DNA from: Psococerastis gibbosa
Lineage: Eukaryota > Arthropoda > Insecta > Psocodea > Psocidae
Length of the DNA: 64,000 bases
Direction of reading: 5' to 3'
Assembly: GCA_963971405.1 (NCBI GenBank)
Contig: OZ020485.1
Span: forward strand, 36,103,921 to 36,167,920
Below are positions 24,049 through 35,367 of the stretch, piece after piece (within the stretch, counting starts at the first letter, position 1; each line of letters opens with the position of its first letter). A program made the position numbers and the translations under genes. Below the pieces are notes generated by a model, which had not been told where the DNA came from, did not search any database, and saw nothing but the letters and a program-made list of their open reading frames with translations.

Positions 24049-24111
24049 TAACTTGGAATTTTGAAATACTCGAATGTGGATGCGGCAGTTTACCCTTTTT
24101 AGTATTTGAAC
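24049..24111 (-). CDS. Weak candidate exon on the minus strand
   Basis: The minus strand reads SNTKKGKLPHPHSSISKFQV plus Thr between GATCCAG and a strong GTAAGTAAG donor (GT at 24048-24047). It exits in phase 0, like the entry of the candidate at 18196-18324. It is too short to stand alone. Confidence 0.15.
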
Positions 24112-25002
24112 TGGATCATTAAACGTTGCTACCCTACTACAGTACCTAATCAAAACTTGCTAACAGCACCATCCATAGTTATGAGCTTTTTAAATAAATA
24201 ATTATTTTTAGCCGTCTACAAGCAGTAATTATTGACTGAGTAGACATTTGGATTATATACTAAATAGTGTAGTTATTGAATAATTTATTATATCACGGTG
24301 TCAACTGCGGAGTAAATCTGTGTGTTTGGTATAAAAAAAAAGTACGAGGTTTGAAATTTGATCTGTGAGTACCACTATTGGTGCTCCGTTTGTAGTTTTC
24401 CGTTTCAGTTGTATTGAGGGTTTGTTACCTTCAGCGCAAGGAAATGACATTAATGAAACACGGCAATCCTTCGATTTTATTAGTGTTTAATACCATAATC
24501 CTTTAACTAAAGTATTTCCTTCCTTTTAGTTCCTGGTTAGACCGTTGGAATGTACGATTAACGACATAGTTGCATAACCATTAAAGTGCATACAAACGTA
24601 CTAAGATCACATTATCAGCCAACACTAGCAGAGATTGAAATAGGAAGCAATCCTGATTTCCAGGTGTCCAAATTTCTTTGAGTAACAGAAAAATGCAAGG
24701 GTATAATCTACTAGGAGCAGTATACTACTAGTAGATAGATATCTACAGAATCGTGCTGAATTCATAAAATGAAACACAAGCTTTTACTCCTCAAATTTGA
24801 AGTAACTTAAACGAATTTCTAGTCATAAAAATTTTGAGAACACGCTTTTACTTCAATGAGTAAAAGGTGGCCATGTACTTAGGAAATTGAAAAAATTGTT
24901 CTTTAAAGTTCATGAATATGACTACATACTGATGATGTATATAGCCTAAGCATACAGTAGCTTCTAATTTATTCTTCTGCACATTTACATGTTGTAGTTC
25001 AG

Positions 25003-25068
25003 CTTCAATAGTGTCGGATGACTATACTAATGCTAATGCTCGGGGTAACAATGTTCACACTAATTATG
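25003..25068 (+). CDS. Possible further alternative exon of the MATH gene
   Basis: After GTTGTAGTTCAG a frame in the same entry phase as 22204 reads ASIVSDDYTNANARGNNVHT and ends, in phase 1, at ATG before GTGAGG. An exon of 66 bp with equal phases could be skipped or included freely. Without that donor the frame runs to a stop at 25251-25253. The link to the MATH gene is inferred from phase only. Confidence 0.2.
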
Positions 25069-25476
25069 GTGAGGGCCACCAAGGGCCATTACTGGACCAA
25101 ATGACTATAGGCACAACTTCTGCAGTGGACATTCTGAATCTGCCCCTGAAAGCATGCCTTCATTGGTACATCTCCCTCAAGAAGTTGATGTTCACTGGTT
25201 ACTCTCTCGGAGAAAATTATTTAATGCATGGGCGTAAAATGGTTGGATTTTAACATGCCTATGTATCCTTTTTTCAAAAAAGCAAGTTGAACTTCTTTCA
25301 CAACGCACGCCGAGCACTTTCTGTGACCCGGGCCCTGAGGCTTTTGCCCGGTTACCGTACTCCCCTCTCTCCTTGTGGATCTGATTGTCGCTTCGGTACA
25401 GTCGTTAAGCCAGAAAACGTTTTCCGTCTAAACCATGAAAACATTAGCCGAATGCAAATACACACAAATACAACCT

Positions 25477-25677
25477 AAAAAAATAAGGACGGTTTCTTCT
25501 ATTACTATGCCAACCTAGCGGAATTAGGGCCATAAAGCCCCCTCTTACACTCAGATACGACTGCACCGGACCGCCTTTTTTACATGCCCTCCACAGCATG
25601 GCCAGAAGTGTGGGACTCGAACCAACAACCTTTCGGGTGAAAGTTGGAGTCTGTGCCACTACTCTACATGACCTGAC
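25477..25677 (-). mobile_element. SINE-1 copy
   Basis: In plus-strand order: AAAATAAGGACGG, CTATGCCAACCTAGCGG, CATGCCCTCCACAGCATGG, GTGGGACTCGAACCAACAAC (reverse of box B) and CTACATGACCTGAC. It is complete at the tRNA-like end, and its TTTA tail is reduced. Confidence 0.85.
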
Positions 25678-25771
25678 ATTTATTGTCATCACATAATACC
25701 TCTCAGCTGTTAATGCATAAATATGATTCGTTTTATCGTATCGTAATGAGGTGCAGTGCATTCTATAACCA

Positions 25772-25925
25772 AGAGCGGATCCAGTGGAAAATTTATGGGG
25801 GGTCACATGTTTTATGCACGCTTAAAAAGTAATTTGTTTGTTGACAAGTTGAGTTTTACTCAATTTTTGTTTACTATCTTGTGAATTTACTTATCTAAGG
25901 GGGTCATGACGGATTTTCTTTTTTA
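25772..25925. mobile_element. DNA-element fragment with GCGGATCCA end
   Basis: AGCGGATCCAGTGG, AAGTAATTTGTTTGTTGACA and GGGGGTCATGACGG recur in inverted order at 45541-45830. Non-coding and probably a cut-down DNA transposon. Confidence 0.55.
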
Positions 25926-26317
25926 TGTTGAAACGCTACAGTAAGGAAACGCTTTTTTGCTGTTTAACCCCGCGCGAGTTTGCAGATTTCCCCCTGTCTT
26001 TCATTGTTATCGGGATAATTTAAATTATGGGTTAACACCATCTATTCTATTTTACATCTTTGGCTACTGTGTAAATCAAACATGTCAAGCACTGCAGAGT
26101 AGCAGCTCTTATTAAAAATCAGGTTTATGAAACGGAGGAATGTAGGATCCTTAGCCTATCATTCGGAATGATTTAACGGGGTGTATGTACCTACAGTATA
26201 TTTTGTAGGTACCATCTCCTCTTAACAATGCCCAGCTAGGTAATGTAAATAAAAGAGGATAGGCTTTCAGGTCTACAATTCTTAGTTGCTCCGGCCCGAA
26301 TTTTGAACAATTATTAA

Positions 26318-26702
26318 GGCTGAGTGTTCAAAATGTTTTGTAAACAAGAAATTATCGTACTTTTTGGACGAAATTAATTAATTGCTCGTTCCACAGCCAC
26401 AAAGATATAAAAGGAAACAGATGAAAAAATCTTAAAAAATACGAGCTTTCTGTGAAAGCTGTCTATTTCCCTTACAGATTTACAACTGTGCTACAAAATG
26501 GGTTTAAGGCTCTTTATCCAATTTTTTTAAGGTAATAATATTTCAGTTCAGAAAATATAAATTTCCTGTGATAACTTGGATTTTTTATGAGTTTTTTATC
26601 TGTTCACTTTGTTATCTTTGTATCTGTGGAATGAGCAATAAATTATTTTCGTCAAAAAATCAGCAACATTTCTTGTTTACAAAATATTTTGAACACTCAG
26701 CC
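26318..26702. mobile_element. MITE with about 90-bp inverted ends
   Basis: The left end GGCTGAGTGTTCAAAATGTT and the complement of the right end, GGCTGAGTGTTCAAAATATT, continue matching for about 90 bp (TTGTAAACAAGAAAT, then ATTGCTCGTTCCACAG against ATTGCTCATTCCACAG). 385 bp, no coding capacity. Confidence 0.85.
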
Positions 26703-27235
26703 ATAAACATTGCTACTAAATAGCTCTCAATTTTAATACATTAACTCCAAGACAATGTTTACTTTGCAAGTAAATGAGGTAATTAAATATTGCACTAGAC
26801 GAGAAGTAAGCAAGTTGAAGTACTAAATTTAAAAACAAACACTTAGAAATCTGCAGTCTCAATAAGAATGCCATAGCTTATTCTAGGTTAAGCAAAGACG
26901 AAAACGCTTAAAAACTTTTATCACTATTTCAATCAATTTCAATGGGTCCTTAATTAGTTTACTATATTATTGAAAAGTGTCCACTAATACTGTATTGTGA
27001 TTGCCTAATATCATGAAACATATTTCCACTCATTTTCATTCATAATCTTATTGCGGAATGGTCCTATAATTCCAAACTGTTATAAACCCGTACCAACATC
27101 CCATTCCATGGACTACCAATAACCTATTTTACCTAAGTTGTAGTAATTTAAATATACAATATACAGTATTGTTCATTGTCAATTACTTTGTTCAAGCAAA
27201 TTTGCTGCAGGTAGGTGAGAAGTATTCTTTAATCT

Positions 27236-27300
27236 TTATGCATGAGCCTTATCAATGTAAAAAATGTAGTGCAATGTTTAAAGTTACAAATAGTCTCTTT
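27236..27300 (+). pseudogene. Half of a C2H2 zinc finger, probably decayed
   Basis: The frame reads HEPYQCKKCSAMFKVTNSL. H-x-EPY-x-C-x2-C-x3-F-x5-L is the first half of a classical C2H2 finger with its linker. The two histidines that should follow are missing, and the frame soon becomes ordinary. It could be a remnant of a zinc-finger gene or a chance match. Confidence 0.3.
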
Positions 27301-27756
27301 GTAGCCCAAATTGTAGAAGTAGGAAAGCACTTGATTATTTCAAAGTTATTGAAAACGGTGACATGACGGTCAAACTAAAACGTCTAGCTACAAATATGCA
27401 GTAACACCTACTGTATACTGCAATATTTATAGATGTATGACCTAGGTACAATCCCTATTTTCATAATTGAGGTTCAAATATTGACACTGTCATATATTCT
27501 TCAACTGGGTGGGCTTTAGCAATAGGGTGAATTGTTTTGCATCCAAACTTGCTGCCATATTCTCATCTGTTTCCTCTAGTAAACTATTTTCAAACTTCAC
27601 GGACTGTCGTGCTGTCAGGTTTTTGATGCAATCCGACATTAATTCACATGTATCTAGTACTGTTGGCCTATGAATTTCTATTGAATATACACGAAACTCC
27701 GATTTATTCATTTTTGTTAATGTATATGCGTATGAAAGTAGTGTATATTGTAATAA

Positions 27757-28103
27757 GGCGCGGTTTCCACCGACCACTAAGTGCAAAATACACATACGGT
27801 GACGTAGTAGCAGATATCATTAATAAAGGCGGGGTTTCCACCGACCTCTCATTGGAGAATGTAAATGACATGACGGAAATTTTTGTTTTACTCTATGCCA
27901 TAGTTAAAATTTATCAATGATCATGGGATATGTTAATTACAAACATTTTAATAGATTTCTATAAAATGAAAAATTCAAATTTCCGTTAATGTCATTTGCA
28001 TTCTGCAATGAGAGGTCGTCGGAAACCCCGCCTATGTCTTGAATGCCTGCTATCACGTCACCTTATGTGTATTTTGCACATAGAGGTCGGTGGAAACCGC
28101 GCC
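27757..28103. mobile_element. Palindromic MITE with TAA target duplication
   Basis: The ends GGCGCGGTTTCCACCGACC and GGTCGGTGGAAACCGCGCC are perfect complements. The whole 347-bp element folds on itself. A second, similar inverted pair (GGCGGGGTTTCCACCGACCT near 27828 and its complement near 28020) lies inside. TAA flanks both sides (27754-27756 and 28104-28106), as for PIF/Harbinger-like elements. Confidence 0.9.
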
Positions 28104-28106
28104 TAA

Positions 28107-30113
28107 ACAGTGTGATATGCAATTCCTGGTCCAACAGTAAAAAAAATTCATTTAATGCGACTGGATTGTCGCCGTTGCCTTCATGATCTATATCTGTCGC
28201 ACTGTAGATGCAAGGCTTAAAAAACTTTACGAATGTAGAAAATATTCGTATTTATTACAATATAAAGATTTTGCACTCTTATATTGTAGACTTGATTGTA
28301 CAGTATATTGGCTATATAACTGTTATCGATTATCATAAGCTGTTTGAACTCACACTAATATACCACAGTTCACGAGCAATCTACCTATGACGGCTCAGAA
28401 TTTTAAAGTGATCGTTCATTTTGATAATTTTGTCTTTCATTCTCCGTTTTAGCAAGAGACTATGTATGTAAATGGCTATTTATATCTTTTCTTTATTTCA
28501 TCCGAGCGTGATAGCCTACTGTATCACTACTGTATTGTTAAATGTGCGATATTTTATATTTTGTCTTTACTGAGTCATGGAAATTTTTTGCAAAATAAGA
28601 GCATACCTATTTATATTACATTTCTCATTCCTATTTGCACTTATTTGTTCAGATATCTCGGTATTACTTAGCCATATAATGGGTACAGTTGAAAACTTAT
28701 ATAAGTTTTAAGGTGTAATTGGCTACCTAGAGTTCAATATAGGAGGATGAACATTCGGTAGCCAAGGGAATATTTTTAATTTATCGTTCCCCTGCCAGGA
28801 TTACTTACCAATCAGCAATCTCGTTTATTTTGAAACAAATCCCATCGTGGTTGAATATAAGGCATGGCTGTTCAAAAGAGGACGTGTCAATTGGCCGAAG
28901 ATCTGATTGGTTGGAGAAGACGTGGCAGGTAACACCAGAAATTAAAAAATTTCTTGAGGAAAACGAATGTCCGAGCTCTCATAATAAAATTTATATATAG
29001 TGTGTCTACTTCAAACTGAAACTGTGGTAAAATCTATTTACGCCTTCAAAGAAGATTGCATGTTAATGCATATAAACCAAATATCCGACATAGAAACTAT
29101 ATGGATTTTATATAATGCATTAAATACCTCCAGGGTCCATTTTATTGCGGCGAGAATGGCTTGAATCAGAAGAATTATAATTTTGACTTCTGCTTTCAAA
29201 ATGTTGCTCATATACCATTAATAGACCGAATAAATGTCGAAAATATCCCACCAATGCACAGCTAATAATAACAATTACAATACTCTTACATACAGTAGTT
29301 ATAAAAAAATATTGTTTCATTTCCATGTCATTGCATTGCTTCAGTGCGTGTGTTCTGAAAGCATGTTATCGTTCTCAACTTAAATTTATTGAGAAAATCG
29401 TTAATTAGAAAATGCTTTTGACTGTGCTGTCCGGGTATGAAGGTTTAGGTCGTATTGTACATCATCTTGTGCTTTTTCATACTATTGTCATGTGAACGAA
29501 CTCTAATATTGTGAATAGCTAAATATTTTCGCTAAATCTATTTTTAATACTGCTTTATAACAGTTGATATTCGAATCTTTTATATGTGTGAATTAAAAAT
29601 CTTCTTGCTTCAATCGGCGTTTTCAATTGTTTTTTACTGACTTGAGAACTGGGGATTGGATTACTGAAATGAAATTGAGGTAAAAATGTACAATTTTAGA
29701 AAGCAATTAAAAGGGAAAAGCTAATTTCTAAATACCAATAGTTTTTAATTTCACTTTAAGGTACTGCATTCAATTCACTTTAATAAGCCAGGGTGAGTTG
29801 TTAACATAGTCAAAATGTCCGACCTTTAGCTGGCGGGGTAGGTACTTACTTTACATTAGCCAACGCCCGTTCGTGGCAGTTATGCCATTAAACGCCTCGC
29901 CGCCCAGCATTAATGTACAGACGGCGGCAGGGTCATGTGTCCGCGTCTCTCGGACTAGTCACTAGGACATACACTAAGTACGTTTTGTTAGTAGCCTAGT
30001 TTTGAACAAAGTTAGTACAAGCACCTACAGAAAATGACAATCCCAGTAGAAGTTGTGGACTTGTGGACGCTATGGCTTCAGGAAAAAAAATCAGGCATAC
30101 ATATTATAGTATT
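28107..30113. other. Unassigned AT-rich sequence
   Basis: A 68-codon minus-strand frame at 29120-29326 has a hydrophobic segment followed by a Ser/Asn-rich stretch and could be a signal-anchor exon, but splice evidence is thin. Otherwise nothing is recognised. Confidence 0.35.
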
Positions 30114-30290
30114 GAATTGAATTGAAAATGACTTTATTGAATAAAAACAAAACAAAATGCGAACAATAAGACTATAAATCTACGACTATCTTCTTTTCAT
30201 GCTAACCTTAAAAACAAACATATTGTATTAATAGATAGATGCTTAAATTAAATAGAGAAGATACAAGAGAAGAAGAGTGGGGGGGGGGGG
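30114..30290 (-). mobile_element. LINE 3' end only
   Basis: Plus-strand order: TTGAATTGAATTG tail, ACTTTATTGAATAAAAAC, GCGAACAATAAGACTATAAA and TTTCATGCTAACCTTAAAAA. It matches the 3' end of the LINE at 47785-48600. Followed by a G-run at 30280-30290. Confidence 0.7.
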
Positions 30291-30439
30291 AAGTAACATA
30301 TAATTATACAGTATATAAAATATATTTTTTTTTAATGTGAATCCAGTTCATGTCCGGCGAAAATCAATAAATTTCGACTCAGTTTGACACAGTTGAAATG
30401 ATTCCAATGCTGCATTTTTTCAAGCAAAATACATTGAGG

Positions 30440-30626
30440 ACGTCTTGGGTTCGAGTCCCACTCTTGCTACATTTTCTGGTCATGCTTTCGAGGGCATGTA
30501 AAGCAGGTGGTCCCGGGCTTTCCTATTTAAGTATTAGAGAGGACTTTATAGCCCTAACTCCACTAGGTTGGCTTATTAATAGAACAAAAAGTCAATCCTT
30601 ATTTATTTTATTTATTTATTTATTTA
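30440..30626 (+). mobile_element. SINE-1 copy, 5' truncated
   Basis: Begins just before box B (TTGGGTTCGAGTCCCAC), retains GAGGGCATGTAAAGCAGGTG and CTAACTCCACTAGG, and ends in (TTTA)n. The first half of the tRNA-like head is missing. Confidence 0.8.
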
Positions 30627-31254
30627 CTAAAACCGCTTTTTGTTTTAAATGAAGTTGTAGACGTGGCTATTCACGTGCGGGTTTTTGATATTGGTTGCAA
30701 TTGGTCAAAATAATCCTTCTACTCTATAGACTTTGAGTCTGTTAAGGCCTTAAGGAGCTCGAATCAAAATTTGAGAGGTGTGTAATATGATGGAGGTTTT
30801 TTGTGAGGACGGCTGCAGGGTGCAGAAACGGGTCACCCACCTGCCATCAGCCTGTTGCTCCCGTGTCTGCGGTACACTTACATTCCCGCTTATTCGCCGG
30901 AAAACGTGTCAGTGAGAGCCCCTTTTTTAACATTCTGGAATGCCGCTGAGTAAGAACTACTTTGTACTTAAAACGTGATAAGCTCAACAGTACGAGCTGC
31001 TGCTTACTGACTTATTCTTGAATATCCTTTACCTTTGTCTTCATGGTTAGTTGGTTACTTCACGTTAGATCTTGTTTAGTGTAACGTAGACGTGACTGGC
31101 AGAATCTAAAGTAGGCTGGCTTTGAAAAAAGATCACAACAAGAAATGAAAGTGTTGCCGCGTTAATTAGGGGGCGGATTGTCCCATCATGACATTTTGGG
31201 TAACGGGGCCATGCTTGTTTTTTGCATAACTGTGGACAAGTAAGTCAATAAGTT

Positions 31255-31400
31255 AAAAAAATAAGGACTTTTTGTTCTAATACTAAACCAACCTATAGCG
31301 GAGTTAGGGCTATAAAGCCCTCTCTTACACTCAACTAGGAAAGGGCCGCCTGCTTTACATGCCCTCCGAAAATGTAGGAAGTGTAGAACTCGAACTACTA
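31255..31400 (-). mobile_element. SINE-1 copy, 5' truncated
   Basis: Plus-strand order: AAGGACTTTTTGTTCTAA, GCGGAGTTAGGGCTATAAAG, TGCTTTACATGCCCTCCGA and a decayed box B (AGAACTCGAACTAC). The head beyond box B is gone. Confidence 0.75.
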
Positions 31401-31461
31401 TAAGCTACTTGATCTATATAAAATTTGGTAGACAAGACAAGCTTATAGGTTCACTTCACTT

Positions 31462-31520
31462 CACTTTTTTTCCTTGACCGGTAACCCCGGGCAAGGTGCA
31501 TATATAGGTTAACAATAATA
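31462..31520 (-). mobile_element. LINE 3' end with stem-loop
   Basis: On the minus strand ATGCACCTTGCCCGGGGTTA, then CCGGTCAAGGAAAAAAAGTG and GAAGTG units. CCTTGnCC pairs with GGnCAAGG. Same 3' end as at 44856, 55563 and 61694. Confidence 0.65.
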
Positions 31521-31554
31521 ATACAATAAGTTTTTTGCAAATTGTAAATATCAT

Positions 31555-31810
31555 AAAATAAATAATTAAAATTAATATTGGTGTTTTTAACATGAGTCAA
31601 GACGCCGGCACACGTGGGTGACCTTGAAATGACATCACATTCGTATTAGGTGTTAGGGTATTTGTACTGGCGGCTACTCCACCGCGTCACAAATGACGTC
31701 ACATTCTGCAGGCACGTGACCCGCGTTTTAACCAAACTTAAATTTGATGGGGAAACATGTTTCGAAAGAGTCCCGTACTAAAAAATAAAAACTGGATTGG
31801 TGTTTTTCTT
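31555..31810 (-). mobile_element. Dispersed DNA repeat, uninterrupted copy
   Basis: Reverse complement of the repeat at 9330-9895 without the LINE. It shows GGGTGACCTT, GACATCACATTCG, GGCGGCTACTCCACCGCG and GCACGTGACCCG in plus-strand order. Non-coding. Confidence 0.65.
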
Positions 31811-33566
31811 AGCCTATAATGAATTTCCAATCTTATAGGTTATGTAGGCCTAAATTGTTTACAGAGTCAAAACTATTGGTGCTTTCATCCGATTTATGCA
31901 TATAAGGTAAAGTTATATCACTATCTGATGTCTTAAGAACGAAGCGTAAGATCCCCGTTTCTTGCATTATGTCTCCCTCGTTCAAGCAAAGCGAAGTTTA
32001 GCAGTTTGTAGTTTCGTGATTGATTTACCTTGACGTGTTGGAGACACAAAATGAGATAAATTAATTATTTTCTTGCGGCAGTCACCTGCAGGAACGAAAC
32101 CTGCCAATTACAGGTTATTTATTATAACAATGTATATACTGTCACCATAGCACCGTGGCTTTTCACAGTTGCTTCTTAACCACCCCCACGTATTGTCAAA
32201 TTTTAACCTTCAAATTTTAAATTATTATTTTTTATATATATTTTTTTTATATATATATTTTTATATTTATGTATTTTTTTTAATATTTTATATATTATTA
32301 TTTATAGAACTTTCTTGTTTTTTATATTTTTTATACAGTTTTACACAGACTATGGCGTCAGGTTGGCTGAGACCAGAAACAAGGAGTCTACCTCAGACAA
32401 GAAAAAGAAAAATAACACTATAATTACATTTTACAAAAAATTCCAATTGAACAGTAATATACAAATCGTAAAAAAGGAAAAATAATTATAATATTCAACT
32501 ATTGTACAATATATAGTCAATAGTAAAAGTTAAACAATAATAGAGTATATAAACCATGGAACATACAGTAGAAAACTGGCAACCCAAAATCTGATAGGTA
32601 GGCTACTTTTTATTTTTTATTTAATTATATCACCCATAATTTATATTTCCTTTCATTTTTATCATTATCACTTTTATCTTCCATTTCCAAAGGATTTCCT
32701 CCTACTATAATTTTCTTTCACTTTTTTTCAATTTTTAAACGCTCCTACCGTGGACTATAGCGGAACATATTATTAATGACTTAGTCTAGCTAAATGGCTA
32801 CCTATACCTTTTGAATTGCATTCGTATTTTAAAGAAAATTAATAAACTATAAGGCTTATCTCACATAATGAACAGTCTCGGTCTAATTCACTATTTGAAA
32901 TAAGTCCTCTTCCCGTCTCATACGCCATTCTCGGATGAATTTATGGAAACTTGCCATGGTAAGTGTACACGAGAAAATTAAAATGGAGCATCACCCTGGA
33001 AAGTTGATAGTTTTGGATTAATTTGTATGAGCGTTACGCTATTTTATTGGAGTTAACTTTCGTTTTATTGGATTTTCATGTCAATATTATGCTGGTATAG
33101 TACCATCTAATTACTCTAGCAAAAACACAATGCAAGTGAATTTGCACACGAACCAGCTGCCACCACCACTTGACATGCTACTAGTATTCTGTCCGCGTAA
33201 TTTGATTGTATACAGTTGTGTGCAGTAGTGAGTAGTTTCAGCCCGAAGGTGCCTCTTCGGTTTAACGAGTAAAATATTACCATGTTTAAAGCTTAACTTG
33301 TTTCGTTATGGGTCATTGATCGTAAAATATAATGGATTTGTTGTGGTTGTGAAATAATTCCCCTTCTGTGGTTTTCCTCTTTCTTTTCTTTTCACTTCCA
33401 ATAAGTGGCTGGTAAGTACCATTAATAAAATTACTAAGTGGACTATTACAAACTTTACTTTTCTGAGTATACTTGTATGGTAATATACAATAGGAACTCT
33501 AAAGCTAAGCCTAGAATTAGAATTAGTTGTAGTGAAGCATGTAATAACAGTCTACGTTGTGATGAA
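31811..33566. other. Unassigned AT-rich sequence
   Basis: Contains a T-rich low-complexity tract (about 32220-32340), a donor-like GTAAGT at 32960 and a striking pyrimidine tract followed by TAAG/TGGCTG/GTAAGT at 33361-33417. No gene can be supported. Confidence 0.4.
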
Positions 33567-33760
33567 ACTTCCAAATGTTTCGCCAACATCTGCGGTCGAC
33601 ATCTTCAGTGGAACTGTTGCTGCTCTGCCTCCGAGATACAATCTTAGAAGTCTACGCAGTTCTACTGAAGATGTTGGTCGCAGATGTTGACGCGACGTTT
33701 GTAAGTACACTTCCAGAACGACCACGGCCTGTCATCCCAGATTCTACTGCTTCATCACGT
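33567..33760. mobile_element. Foldback element with ACATCTGCGGTCG core
   Basis: TTTCGCCAACATCTGCGGTC (left) and GTCGCAGATGTTGACGCGAC (right) are inverted, and the outer right flank (CACGGCCTGTCATCCCAGAT) matches the ends of the element at 39905-40155. The left arm is more decayed. Confidence 0.6.
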
Positions 33761-34009
33761 AACTCCAGCCATGAAAGCCTTTGTGGTGATATTAGTCCTC
33801 CGTTGTCCTTATATTTCTGTTATTTGTTCATTTATTACAATAGGACGTGAGCAAGAAGTTGTATCGGCTAGGTAAGATGTTTTTCTCAAAGTTTTCTCAA
33901 GTTTTTGTCAAAGCAGTTTTTGCTGATTATTTGCACGTATCAGATTTACAGTATATCACACACTACTCAGCATGCATGGGTATCACATCACTCGACGCGT
34001 TCCCATACT

Positions 34010-34140
34010 TGGTTAACTTACAGTGTCAATGGCAACCATGTCTGGGTCACTTGCAGTCGTTGTGGGTTGACATCGAGGGGGGAACCAGTTTGCCAATGGC
34101 TAGAAATTCAATCAGAAACGATAACAATAATGTCAGATTA
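34010..34140 (+). repeat. Dispersed repeat shared with 61548-61665
   Basis: TTACAGTGTCAAT, GGGTTGACATCGAGG and GGCTAGAAATTCAATCAGAA recur with about 75-80% identity at 61548-61665. In one frame it is open and part of a 166-codon frame, but the repeat nature argues against a host gene. Confidence 0.6.
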
Positions 34141-34349
34141 CCGTTGGGGTCGTTGGCAGGGAAACGTTCAATATTCAATGTTCAAGTAGGCCACGTCCTT
34201 AAAAAGCCCTTCTTCTGCCGGTACTCCTTTGCGCCGAAGGAATATATATTTATAAATAATTTATCCTATACCCCTCCCTTTTTATTTTCCATATACGATA
34301 ATTTAAATTATATTTTACTATGTATACTGTTATTAAGTTATGGTTAACA

Positions 34350-34438
34350 TGAAAAAAAGACTTTATAGTCTTACTGTTCGCCATTTGTATTGCAATAAAG
34401 TCGTTTATTCATTCATTCATTCATTCATTCATTCATCA
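34350..34438 (+). mobile_element. LINE 3' end with (TTCA)n tail
   Basis: AAGACTTTATAGTCTTACTG, then GCAATAAAGTCGTTT and TTCA units. AAGACTTTATAGTCTT is a perfect palindrome. Same 3' end as at 30114-30290 and 47785-47860. Confidence 0.7.
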
Positions 34439-34499
34439 ATTATACCATTGTAATACAAAAATAAAACTACAATTTTTTAGTAGTAATAATAATAATAAT

Positions 34500-35317
34500 T
34501 TTTTTTTTTTTTTTTTTTTTTTCCTAACTGGTTACTTCACCAGCTAGGGGATTATATTAATTCAAAATAAAAATAGACTAATTACAATTCACGACCACCC
34601 TGAAGCTTCCGCTTGTCGGGGGTGGCGTCTTCTTCACTAAATGTTGCAACTTTTTAAGAGTATTGTGGGTTCAATAGGTCTTGCCTATTGAGTCTCTAGC
34701 AACCATTTTTTTATTACTTGTTTTGCTTTCCCAATTTTTTCTTCATTTTTTATAGCTTGGGGAATTTCGTTGAACAATTTTTTTATTAGCACATTATTTT
34801 CCCTGTCCCCATATTTATTGTATGTAATTGGTATCTGTAACCTTTGTTGTTGCCTCGTATATCTAGATTTGTCCGCTGCTTTATATTTATCGTCGAAATA
34901 ATTTTGTTTTATAATTTTAAATTTTAAGATTTTATTGCACGTTAATAATTCAGCATGTTGATATTTCGAAAATGTATCATTGTATTTTTTGTTAAATTTT
35001 TCCGAATACATATTAGTTATAATTCTATCTTGTATTTTTTGTATTTTTTGTATGTAAGTGTTATTATCACGTCCCCATGATGTGATCCCATAACTGTTAA
35101 CTGATTCCACTAATGCATGGTACACCATCTTTCTAGCTTTCAAAGGAACTCCATATTTCAATTTATGTAGTACTCCACTTGCCGATCTTAGCTTTTTACA
35201 CACTGAGTCAATTTGTGTCTGCCAGTTAAAATTTCCATCAATCCAAACACCAAGATATTTATGCTCCTCAACTATATCTATGAAATCGCTGCATTCGCAT
35301 CTTGTTGAGCTTTCATC

Positions 35318-35320
<3 letters not shown>
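34500..35320 (-). mobile_element. LINE, 5' truncated, RT C-terminal domain
   Basis: On the minus strand a frame open from the (AAT)n run at 35320-35367 to a stop at 34685 has EEHKYLGVWIDGNFNWQTQI, then KLRSASGVLHKLKYG, HALVESVNSYGITSWG and KIQKIQDRIITNMYSEKF. KYLGVWID...W...I is the standard motif just after the RT palm of LINE polymerases. The 3' UTR (34523-34684) ends in a stem-loop, CTAGCTGGT paired with ACCAGTTAG, and a run of 22-23 A (T on plus, 34500-34522). The catalytic core is absent. Confidence 0.8.
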
Positions 35321-35366
<46 letters not shown>

Positions 35367-35367
35367 T
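35320..35367. repeat. (AAT)n microsatellite
   Basis: About 16 perfect units directly at the 5' break of the LINE copy. It would encode a poly-Ile run in the LINE frame, which I take to be spurious. Confidence 0.9.

Larger units (their letters stand above)
22368..25002. other. Unassigned sequence with one short candidate ORF
   Basis: Mostly AT-rich with no repeat recognised. It contains the candidate ORF at 23280-23477 and a weak minus-strand exon candidate at 24049-24111. Confidence 0.4.

Noticed and set aside
25287-25478. Plus-strand frame VTRALRLLPGYRTPLSPCGS
   Set aside because: GC-rich and odd, but without splice sites or homology, directly abutting a SINE.
29120-29326. Possible signal-anchor exon on the minus strand
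   Set aside because: Hydrophobic stretches are common in translated AT-rich DNA; the GTATTT donor is poor.
32900-32970. Possible exon before GTAAGTG at 32960 (PFSDEFMETCHG)
   Set aside because: About 18 codons only, with a weak acceptor and two competing frames.
33847-34347. 166-codon plus-strand open frame
   Set aside because: Its centre is a dispersed repeat (also at 61548-61665) and its end an inverted LINE 3' end, so it is a composite of repeats.
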